Source of the DNA: Gonatopus flavifemur
Lineage: Eukaryota > Arthropoda > Insecta > Hymenoptera > Dryinidae
Assembly (NCBI GenBank): GCA_018340375.1
Contig: JAFFJZ010000013.1
Location: 2,644,501 to 2,708,500 of the forward strand
Direction of reading: 5' to 3'
DNA length: 64,000 bases
Below are positions 55,516-64,000 of this stretch, in pieces (the stretch's first letter is position 1; each line of letters starts with the position of its first letter). The notes under the pieces were generated by a model that saw only the letters and a program-made list of their open reading frames with translations, searched no databases and was not told the origin of the DNA. Both the position numbers and the translations under genes were made by a program.

Positions 55516-55701
55516 TATTATCATTATCTGAATAATTTAAACTAATATACTATCAAATATCATATGAATCTTTTGTATAAATGGAAATTGAAATCTCTGT
55601 ATATTCAAAAATTAGTAAATTTAACTAAAATTCATATCAGTGTGATCATTTGACACTCTTCATGCTCTATTCCGTTCCTCCCTGTCCTTTTGAATAGACA
55701 T

Positions 55702-55971
55702 TCAAATGAGGGAATTCTGATAGGAAGGAAGGTCATCAACCTTCCTTCCCTCTTGTTGCTGAATGAGAATTTCTTTTGGAAACATCTCTAAGCGGGATTC
55801 TCTGGACTTAACAGTGAAAAACGTTCTGGAGATAGTACCTAAGGAGATTCCTGAGGTACCGACGCGATATTCATCGATGAATAAGGTTCGTCCCTCCCTG
55901 GAAGATCGTTGATGATCTCCGTAGCCACGCATCATTGAAATAATGATTCGCTCTTCCTCTGAGAGTGACAT
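55702..55971 (-). pseudogene. Tc1/mariner-type transposase, N-terminal fragment
   Basis: MSLSEEERIIISMMRGYGD begins the frame, followed after about 30 residues by a GTISRT block. This resembles the N-terminal helix-turn-helix found in insect IS630/Tc1-related transposases, where a conserved R-x-x-E-T-G linker should follow. Here the frame departs after ISRT into unrelated residues, so the break in the gene lies near 55810. The missing continuation is probably 52140-52566. Confidence 0.5.
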
Positions 55972-56159
55972 CTCCGATCAACGGTTGATTCAAATACCGG
56001 ATACCTCGGGTAAATCACCGGCTTGATGATGAACAGCCTGAAATGAACCTGAAGATAATCGATCACAGCTTTGGAATGAACCTGAGGATAATTATCCTCG
56101 ATTATAATCGATTCCGAATACGCTCACGTAAGTCAGTATCGATAAGGATAGTCCCATAC

Positions 56160-56378
56160 AGGCCCATACGACCGAACCACCCACCCACACTCACTCACAC
56201 ACACACCTACTCACACACACAAGGAATCAGGTTCCCGACACGCCCACGCCGTTGATTCTGGGTAATGCCAAGATTGGGATAAAAAAACCCCCGATTCAGA
56301 AAAAATTTGATCCAATTATCTTGTACCGTTCAGAAGTTATGAGGGTGTTCCCAGACTTATGTGGCACCCTGTATATAT
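56160..56378 (-). repeat. Right TIR with CA microsatellite
   Basis: Inverted copy of 51911-52142, starting in the CACACA run at 56165 and ending GTGGCACCCTGTATAT at about 56378. The two arms differ by numerous substitutions and small indels. Confidence 0.7.
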
Positions 56379-56440
56379 GTATATGTCATTTTCTCCGCAG
56401 TCTTTGAATATTCGTTATCTTGGCTTGAAATCCAGTGGTT

Positions 56441-57375
56441 TCCGAGGGTGCTGAATCCGAATCTGGAGTCAGACCCCTCATTCGAGATGGCGAATCCAAG
56501 ATGGCGGAAGTGAATTCAGTCAATTTCGCACTTGTGGGCAGATTTACATGGAACAAAGGTCCTAGCGATTTTGAAGGTTGAGAAATGCGAATCTGACGTC
56601 GAAAAATGAATTCAAGATGGCGAATCCAACATGGCGGGTGTGAATTTAGTCGTTTCAGCATTTATGGACGGATTCTCATAAAACATGGGTTCCAGGGGTT
56701 CTCGAGGGTGCTGAATTCGAATCTGGGGTCAAATTCCGAATTCCAGATAGCGGATCCAAGGTGGTGGACGTGAACTTAGTCAATTTTGGATTTGTGGACA
56801 GATTCATATGGAACATGGGTTCTAGGGGGTTTTGGAGGGTGAGGAATCCGAATCTGATGTCAAAAATGAATTCAAGATGGCGAATCCAACATAGCGGATG
56901 TGAAATCAGTCGTTTCAGCATTTATGGACGGATTCTCATAAAACATGGGTCCTAGGGGTTTCCGAGGGTGCTGAATTCGAATCCGGGGCCGAATCCTGAA
57001 TTCATCATAGCGGATTCAAGATGGCAGACGTGAATTTAATCAATTTTGGATTTGTGGACGGATTCATATGGAACATGAGTCCTAGGGGTTTTGGAGAGCG
57101 AGGAATTCGAATCTGACGTCAAAAACGAATTCAAGATGGCGGACGTGAATTTAGTCAACTCCGAATTTGTGGACAGATTTATGTGAAACATGGGTCCTTG
57201 GGGTTTTGGGGGATGAGGAATCCAAATCTGACGTCAAAAAACGAATCCAAGATGGCGAATCCATTATGGCCTACGTGAATATAGTGATTCTGGCTCTCAT
57301 GAACAAAATTATATTGTTATATGTAACGCGGGTTCTAGGGATTTTCGATGGTGCTGGATCAAAATTTGAGCTCAA
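56441..57375 (+). repeat. 130-bp satellite, eight units, alternating A/B types
   Basis: Unit marks (GGGTGCTGAATTCGAATC or GGGTGAGGAATCCGAATC) fall at 56446, 56576, 56706, 56837, 56966, 57096, 57211 and 57349. Odd units read GCTGAAT..., even ones mostly GAGGAAT/GAGAAAT..., so a 260-bp dimer is the repeating unit. The last two spacings (115, 138) show decay. Each unit also has AAGATGGCGAATCCAA. The core resembles the GGGGTCGCTGATTATGAAT repeat. Confidence 0.85.
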
Positions 57376-57849
57376 ATGTTGGAAGAGAATAATAATTTAG
57401 ATCTTTCTGTGTGAGCTCTACTGTATCTGAAGACTCTTCAAGAGCTGGTTGACGTTATAACAACTGCGCGCCAGTGAGAATCCAAAAGTGAAGGAAGTAG
57501 CCGTTGAATTTAATGAAGCCCGAAAATATTCCGATTCATTCCGGAATTATGCCCAAATAACTCTCTGTTACCCTTATTACGCTTGAATGACTTATAGTTT
57601 AGGCTCTCTTCGCCCTTCCAGGCTTCATTTCCACCAAGACAGTTGAAATTCTGCAGTTCTCCAGGTATATGTTTCTGGATCATTTGGAGGTGGTATGAAG
57701 GATGGTAGGCAATAAGTTTCAGGCTTTCTGAATATCACAAAGTTTTTTACAAAGTTTCTCAATTGAGTGAAAAACCGATCAGTGCCTTTTTATATATCCT
57801 TGGATATCTGAATTGTTCGAAATGCGAGCGAATCAGTCAGGGGGCGGAG
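57376..57849. other. Unassigned spacer between satellites
   Basis: About 470 bases, no ORF or repeat recognised. Confidence 0.5.
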
Positions 57850-59050
57850 CCTCCTGATTTTGATTCTCGGCTCATGTCGATTTTGTCGCTCGGAGATTCT
57901 TTGTGGAATATCCGGTCGCCGAAAGGTTTTCATCAGTGGGATGTCCCATGGACCACAAATCCCAAGAGAATGCCCCAAAAATCTATAACAGACCAGCAAA
58001 ACCCACACAGAAATTACCCGTCGGCTGAATTTTCCAATCTTCGTTGAATGTCGACTTTTCCGCTCGAAGATTTGCCATGCAATATTTTGCCGCTTGACGG
58101 TTCTCATCAGTCGGATGTGCGATCGGCCACATATCACAAGAATATGCACGAACAATCCATAGCAGGCCCGGGGAACCGACACACAAATTACCCGTCAGCT
58201 GGATTTACCGATCTTCGTTGAATGTTGATTTTATCGCTAAGGGGTTTCCATAGAATATTTCGTCGCTCGATGGTGCTCATCAGTGGAATGTGCCTCTCAC
58301 TACAAATCCCAACAATATGTGCAAGGCATCACCTCAAGATCCGTACAATCCATACAGAAGTTACTTTTCAGCTCAACTTCTGTATATTCAATGAATCCAG
58401 ATTTAGTCGCTTGAATATTTTCCATACAATATTCTGTCGCTCAATGTTCCCCATCATTGGCATGGGCGATTGAACGAAAAACCCGAAGACATCTCCGTCA
58501 AATCTACCATGGACTTGAGGAAGCCACGCGCAAGGTACGTGTCAACTCGATTTTTCAATCTTCGGTGCATCTTGATTTTGTCACTCGGAAATTCTTTTGA
58601 GAATATTTCGTCGCTTGATGGTGCTCATCAGTGGGATGTGCCACCAACTACAGAACCCTAAAATCTGCTCAAGGCATCTTCTCCAGTCCCATACAACCCG
58701 CACAGAAATTACCCCTGAGCTCGATTTTTCAATTTTCAAGGAATCCTGATTCAGTCGCTCGAAGATTTGCCATACAATGTTCTGTCGTCCAATGTTCCCC
58801 ATCAGCGGCATGGGCGATCAGACAAAAAACCTGCGTATATTTCCGGATAATCTACCTCGGACTCGAGAAACCCACACGCCAGGTACGTGTGAGCTTGATT
58901 TTACAATTTTCGGCTCATCTCGGTTTTATCGCTCACAGATTCTTCGTAGAATATTTGGTCGATCGGAATATTATCATCAGTGGAATGTGTGATCGTCCAC
59001 GAATCACAAGAATTCGCCCAAAAAATCCATAGCAGATCCGGAACACCTAC
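57850..59050 (+). repeat. 174-bp satellite, seven units
   Basis: The mark CATCAGTGGGATGTGC (or CATCAKYGGCATGGGC) begins at 57931, 58105, 58278, 58452, 58626, 58800 and 58975, so the period is 173-175. The two units at 58452 and 58800 are more like each other than like their neighbours (CCCCATCA..GGCATGGGCGAT), which indicates a 348-bp higher-order repeat. The period is close to nucleosome spacing. Several 60-130 codon frames run through it, but they repeat with the satellite and are not genes. Confidence 0.95.
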
Positions 59051-59094
59051 ACTGAAATTCCTATCTTAGATATCAGGTGTATGACTTTGCTTCC

Positions 59095-59930
59095 GCCGTT
59101 TTTCCCGAAATTCGAGGCTTTATTGTAAAAAACTGGTTATACATTCATGATTCAAAGTACTGTCCATCGCTGGCCACTACTTCCCCTCATCTTTCGGGCA
59201 GCATACGAATCCCGCGTTGAAGAAACTGGTCATCTCCTGGAGCAATCCACGAACCGATCCAATTTTGTACTTCTTCATAAGACCGGAAGTGCTGGTCAGC
59301 TAGGCCGTGTGCCATCGATCGAAACAAGTAATAGTCCGAGGGAGCAACATCTGGAGAATATGGCGGGTGGGGTAGGGCTTCCCATTTCAAAGTTTCCAAG
59401 TATGTCTTGAGCACTTTCATGGTCGAGCATTGTCATGCTGTAGAATCACTTTATCATGTCTCTTGTTGTATTGCGGCCGTTTGTCTTTCAATGCTCGGCT
59501 CAAACGCATCAATTGCGGCCGATAACGATCGCCTGTGGTGTTTTAGTCGGTTTTAACAATTCATAATACACTATGCCGAGCTGGTCCCACCAAATACTGA
59601 GCATAACCTTGGAACCGTGAATATTCGGTTTGGCCGTCGCGTCGAAGTGGAAGCATGGCCGGGATATCCCCATGATTTTCTGCGCTTGGGATTATCTTAA
59701 TGAACCCATTTTTCGTTTCCAGTCCAATGCGACGCAGAAATCTCTTCCGTTATTGCCTTGCAAGCAGCTGTTCACAAACACACAAACGTCGTTCAATATC
59801 TCCCGTGAATCATACGTGAATGGCATACCGGAGATAGTCACACGTAACCCGGCGGTTCAAAAAACGTTCAGCGTGCCCTTTAGTTTATTATCAGAATTTT
59901 CGAGGGCTCCGTACAAAACTTGACTCCCTC
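59095..59930 (-). pseudogene. Second mariner transposase remnant
   Basis: The minus strand encodes, with several frame changes, KVMLSIWWDQLGIVYYELLKP (59540-59610), RHDKVILQHDNARP (59430-59475, second catalytic Asp) and LPHPPYSPDVAPSDYYLFRS (third Asp), then MAHGLADQHF and RGIRMLPER (59190-59290). The N-terminal side is barely readable (ARQ..RKRFLRRI at 59700-59760). The left end at about 59090 (CGTTTTT..TTCCGCC) looks like a mariner 3' end. The right end was not found. It is a different mariner lineage from 9769-10660. Confidence 0.8.
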
Positions 59931-60079
59931 CGTTTGGCAGTGTCGTCTTGTGTAGAATGTTATGATATAATTATTCTCACAGGAACATGCTTGACGTGCA
60001 ATATTTCAACATCCAAAATCGACCTTCACGGATATACTATATATAGGAAAGATAGGAGTCTTTAGACTAGTCAATTTGA

Positions 60080-60940
60080 GCTGTTTATCTTCCTCCGTCG
60101 TCACCTTCTCATCTATACGAAGATCATTGTAAATGCGTAGAGGACATTTTGAGTGCAAATCATGACTGCTCTATTCATCTCTATGGAGATTATAATCTCC
60201 CCCACGCTTTCTATCACGCCAGTGAGGAAGCTTTATCGTATACGTTCCGATCCGGAGCACCTCACGAAAAAGTGTAATCTATTCAAACTGTCTATGAATA
60301 TTCCAACTTTTCCAACTCATATCAAAAGAGTGATATTTGTAATGTTTTTGGAACTTCACTTGATTTTTGTTTCCAAATGATGACTACATAACGACGGTTC
60401 TTGCTGATGAACCGCTTCTTGTCTGTGATAACTCTCATCCAGCTCTCGTTTCTAGGCTGGATAATGTATCATTTAGTCATCTTTCGCGTAACAATACTAT
60501 TCGTTAGAATTTAGAGTTGGGTGAATTCAGTGCTATAAGGGATTTTTTGAATGCAATTCCATGGGATGTAATTTTCAAGGATTTGTCGGTTACGGATGCG
60601 ATTGAATTCCTTTATAAGCAAATGTATGTAGCAATTGATACGTTCATTCCCAGGTATTGTGTTTATGAATCGGAATTTCTCAAAAGGTTCTCACCTGAGT
60701 TGATCAAGTTCATTCGTACTAAGAAAACAGCTCATCATAGGTATAAAATTTCAAAATTGTTGCAAGATTATATTGTTTTTCCTGATCTGCGTTTTCAAAA
60801 TGTGAGGAATTAATGAAGGTATGCTACGATGATTATGTTCAATCTATTGAATTGCAGATTCCCAATGATATTGAGTGTTTTTGGAAGTTTGTAAACTCTC
60901 GTCGTTCCAATAATAGTTCACCTCACAGATGAGGTAAAAT
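60080..60940 (+). pseudogene. LINE ORF2 fragment: endonuclease end to start of reverse transcriptase
   Basis: YGDYNLPHAFYH (60180-60215) matches the D-x-N-x-P block of LINE endonucleases. A TSLDFCF-type block follows at about 60355. The open frame 60517-60813 has the DFLNAIPWDVIF, FLYKQMYVAIDTFIPRY and FSPELIKFIRTKKTAHHRYK pattern typical of the linker before reverse transcriptase in insect non-LTR elements. DYVQSIELQIPND then FWKFVNSRR (60830-60905) continues in another frame. Truncated on both sides, with stops and frameshifts. Confidence 0.7.
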
Positions 60941-61306
60941 TCGCCAAGTGTTCCCATCTGAAAATTTCAATCTCATCAATGTTAATGAAATTCCATGAGG
61001 TTGTTGTACTAGTGACCCTCTTCAAATTGTGTTAACACCAGGTTTCTAGGAAGTCAGGTTTTCGTGGTACAGGGGTTTAAATTTTCAAGATTTTTTTGAT
61101 CTGCGTTTTTTCGAAAAATCATCATCCTCATTAATTCCATTCAAAGAAAATATCTGATCATTGATATTATGAGGATTTCTTTTAAATTCTACGATAAAAA
61201 TACTTTCATTCATGCACAAGGAATATTTCACATAGAAATTCGATTTTGAAAAGTATTTTTGCATTTTTCGGTCGCCGCGCCCCTTTTGATATTGATGAAA
61301 CCTTGA
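60941..61306. other. Left flank of element A copy 2
   Basis: Probably the outer part of the A2 terminal repeat, but its partner is outside the window. Purine-poor runs such as AAGATTTTTTTGATCTGCG recur. No gene. Confidence 0.35.
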
Positions 61307-61766
61307 TCAATCGAAAGCTTGATTCCTTAGCTCCAATCCATACTTAGCTCCAAAATCATACAGGTTCAAAAATGGGACGAAGAAATTTCCCCAAGGTACA
61401 GAGTTCCAAGTGTGTACGTATCGTACCTTGAATACGTGACGATCACACCATCGATTTTCAGTGTATCGTTTTATGAAAAAAGTAATTATCAAATCCATTT
61501 TCTCAATTTTGCCTACCGCATTGCTCAATACAACCATCTAGATTACCCCTTTCAGATGAATAATCGATTCACGACACACGGTTGAAGAAAACACGTCATA
61601 CTTTATTAGAACATTATTGTAATAATTATTAGTCATACCAATTTGTCATCTTCGACCCATTAAATTTCTTCTTATTGATAATCAATTTTTATGGAAACGC
61701 GGCTACTGTAACTGGAAAAAGTAACTGTAAGTAGTGACTTTCTTTGTACAAGTTATAGTACTCCGA

Positions 61767-63929
61767 TCATTTGAAAAATTGAATTATTGCTCCATAAATG
61801 TACAGAATGATATTAAACAATTTGCAGTATTTGGAATTATCAATTTTCTGATCCTTCTGAAAGGTTGTTGCTATACTCTGATTTTTATGCCTTCTTCGGG
61901 TCTTTGGGAATATATCATATTGCACTGCCGAAGAGTGAGTTTTAAGAATAAACGATGAATGTTCCATAGGTATTACACAATGGTATTTGAGAGTTCCTGC
62001 TATCGTTTTTGCAGATACAAATCGTTTTTCAAGTGCTTTCGTAGCCTCGATATGAGTACTCTTTGGACTGAAAAAAATTACAGTTTCTTTCGGATGTTCT
62101 TTAGCCCACTGATAAAGAGCATCCGCAGTCAAAATTTGATTTCCATTTGATGATGCTTGCAGACTTGCACGTGCTGCAAGTCTCTTCAAATTTCCACCAA
62201 TACCGTCGCAAGGTCCTTTGCCATGTGCACTTGCATGAAAATGCCACTCAGCCGCAATTCCGAAATCATGTTCATGATGTAGGAGATTTGCAAAATTACA
62301 TTTATTTTCAAAATGTTGCGATGTTCCATCAGTGGAGTAGAAGATTTTCTCACATTCAAAATTATCTTGCAAATACTTTGTAATAATTTTTTGGAATTCA
62401 TAAACAGCTACCGTATCATGAGTCAGATTATCACACAAAATTGCTATACTGCGATGTCTTATCTCATCTGTTCTGTGATAAATTACTGTTGTGGAAATGG
62501 TAACTTGGTTGTTATTGCAATGAAACGATTGAATAGCATTCTGAGCAATAAATGCATAGTTTTCAGCAAAATCACATGTAACTATGAATTCTCCGGCCTT
62601 CAAATTATCCTTGAGATCCTTAAGAAAGGACGATTGCTCCTTTGCTATAAAAGCGTGAGATTTCAACTTATGTAACCGTTCACAGAGATCCTCCACGAAA
62701 TCTCGTGCGTCTGCTATTTCAGTTTTCAGAGTGCTGCGATCAGTTTGTTGCCAAATTTGATATTCTACTCCCTCAATGTACTGGCCTGTAAGATTCGATT
62801 GAAGAAAATCCTCAAAATTGTGTATTCCAGGACACGCTAAACACTTGTCCAGATAGCATTCAGAAGTAGGATTATCACATACAAGGATTTCAATAGGATC
62901 ATGGTGAGAAGTCATGGGGAAATCTGTCGCAGGCGTTAGTTTTTGTAAAGTTATGGCATCTAGCAATAAATTCACGTTTTCATGATAAACACACACGCAT
63001 ACGGTATCAGTTCCAGAAGCTCCAGCGAGTACACAATTGCGAGGTCTCAGCTGTGAAAATTTCGATAAGCTCACATCAACTGTAGGATTCTCCAATTTAA
63101 ATGAAGAATACAATTCGGCAAGATTGCATTTCACGCGTTTCATCATTAGTTTTGATCGGAACAGAATCCTCCATGCCTGGCAATATACGGCTATTTTCAT
63201 CATCCAAGTAAAATGCTATGATGGAATTTTCAATCTCGCAAGATAACCTTCGTCCTCTCTTCGGATTTGGTGATGTTAGAATTCCGTTTCCAGCTACCAA
63301 CTGTATGGCTCTCCTAGCTTGACGTTCCGAAGCGTTGAATTCAGTAGCCAATGTCCTTCGTCCCCATGATTTTAGGGCAAGGGTTAGAAGCAAAATCTTT
63401 TCTGAGTAACTGGAAGACTGTTTGAATTTTTCTTCGATTTGATCGAGAACTTCAATAGCTGATTCATGATGTTCTATTTGACACTTTCGATTCAAATTCT
63501 CAGACATTTTTGTTGATGGAACGGAAAAATCTTCTTCATTTATATCAAAAGTTCCCTCCTTGTTAATTTCAAGGTGTGGGACATCATCTTCTTCTTCGAA
63601 TAATGTTTGATCCTAAGAGATAATAGAAATTTCTCAATTATCCCAGTTTTCTCCTCATTAGAACATTTTGGGGTTGCACTGAGAAGAATAAATAGTGGAA
63701 TCAACTACGCACGACAGTTGGATACGTTCAAATGCAATACTTCTTCGATTCAATTAGATTTGTAGTTGACTCAACTACGAATACTTGAATGAACCTTGAA
63801 TTCAAATTGAATTGACGAAGGATTGTATTTGAACGTATCCAACTGTCGTGCGTAGTTGCCTCCATGATCTTTTTTCTCAATGTATACTGTGTACTTTTTT
63901 GATGAATCGAATAATAAAGTGGAACTACC
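61767..63929 (-). pseudogene. Element A2 transposase-like gene, frameshifted
   Basis: Exon 2 runs from 63612 to 61767 on the minus strand, after the acceptor TATCTCTTAG. About 35 codons precede an ATG at 63507. It stays open to about 63130, where a deletion of some 20 bases relative to element A shifts the frame, then continues open to 61767. Kept motifs: GRRTLATEFNASERQARR, VSLSKF, AGASGTDTVCVCVYHEN, CDFAENY, STDGTSQHF and HGKGPCDGIGG. Exon 1 reaches the window edge. It ends MSPLYDV...SLE at 63929 before GTAGTT, in the same phase as element A. The protein is about 55-60% similar by eye. It is probably non-functional because of the shift. Confidence 0.75.
63702..63858. mobile_element. Hairpin MITE inside the A2 intron
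   Basis: CAACTACGCACGACAGTTGG at 63702 mirrors CCAACTGTCGTGCGTAGTTG ending at 63858. The stem is 37 bp nearly perfect, extending weaker to CTTCTTCGATTCAATT. 157 bp, lying between exon 1 and exon 2 (intron 63613-63928), so it need not affect the protein. Confidence 0.9.
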
Positions 63930-64000
63930 TCAAGTGAATTATTCTCGCATGTATCCATCTGAACAGATTGGACATCGTACAAAGGTGACATTGAAGAAAG

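Larger units (their letters stand above)
51900..56378 (-). mobile_element. Tc1/mariner-like transposon with long microsatellite-bearing TIRs, split by an insert
   Basis: Both ends carry the same 210-bp sequence in inverted orientation: GTGGCAAAGTCTGG, a TCCCAATTTTGGCATTACCC block, GGGAACCTGATTCCTTGTGT and a GT/CA run (51911-52112 and 56160-56372). Two minus-strand transposase fragments lie inside, the N-terminal one at 55702-55971 and the middle one at 52140-52566. About 3 kb between them looks inserted. Confidence 0.55.
61307..64000 (-). mobile_element. Element A copy 2 (A2), cut by the window edge
   Basis: The gene at 61767-63929 is a homologue of the element A gene, in opposite orientation. 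TCAATCGAAAGCTT at 61307-61320 is identical to 3573-3586 of element A and lies at the expected side and distance (about 450 bases after the stop, versus 380 in A). The outer TIR and first part of exon 1 are not both inside the window. Confidence 0.7.

Noticed and set aside
57763..59032. Several 60-130 codon frames
   Set aside because: They recur with the 174-bp satellite period and on both strands, so they are satellite readings.

Overview
The window is AT-rich eukaryotic DNA, most likely from an insect. It carries mariner-family remnants, a Ty3/gypsy retrotransposon primed by tRNA-Lys, hAT-type MITEs, a LINE fragment and several satellites. A GGGGTCGCTGA-type repeat, which I associate from memory with Hymenoptera, suggests a wasp or relative, but this is weak. 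I found no convincing host gene. Nearly everything that can be read is transposable-element or satellite DNA, often nested two or three deep.

Layout. 2.76-7.98 kb: element A, a DNA transposon with about 1-kb terminal inverted repeats (TIRs) and an apparently intact two-exon gene of about 650 codons. A second, frameshifted copy (A2) runs leftward from the right window edge to about 61 kb, with its intron at the matching place. 9.77-10.66 kb: internally deleted mariner. 10.7-18.3 kb: nested word-array elements and foldbacks. 20.26-25.29 kb: element B, a second long-TIR transposon whose gene has stop codons and at least five later insertions. 26-31 kb: PHD-like and satellite-like fragments and a TTA-flanked element. 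31.7-34.1 kb: large nested palindromes. 35.4-38.8 kb: hAT transposase end, MITEs and a RAG1/Transib-like transposase pseudogene. 38.8-about 49 kb: minus-strand gypsy element with LTRs, primer site, gag and pol, broken by stops, frameshifts and a 1.8-kb foldback in integrase. 51.9-56.4 kb: Tc1/mariner-like transposon with long microsatellite-bearing TIRs, enclosing a promoter-like block, a 159-bp satellite and an unknown ORF with a four-cysteine motif. 56.4-59.05 kb: two satellites (130 and 174 bp). 59.1-60.9 kb: a second mariner and a LINE fragment.

The most striking pattern is a set of short elements with similar ends (a C/G-rich start followed by a run of A) whose interiors are arrays of one short, often palindromic word. 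The word differs from element to element: CATATATG, AGATCT, ACTGGAAATTTCCAGT, GAGTGAAAATTCACTC, CAGGGAAATT and others. Several sit between 2-bp duplications, one of them proven against an empty site. These may form one under-described class of non-autonomous elements. Element A, intact in its reading frames, is the best candidate for an autonomous and poorly characterised transposon.
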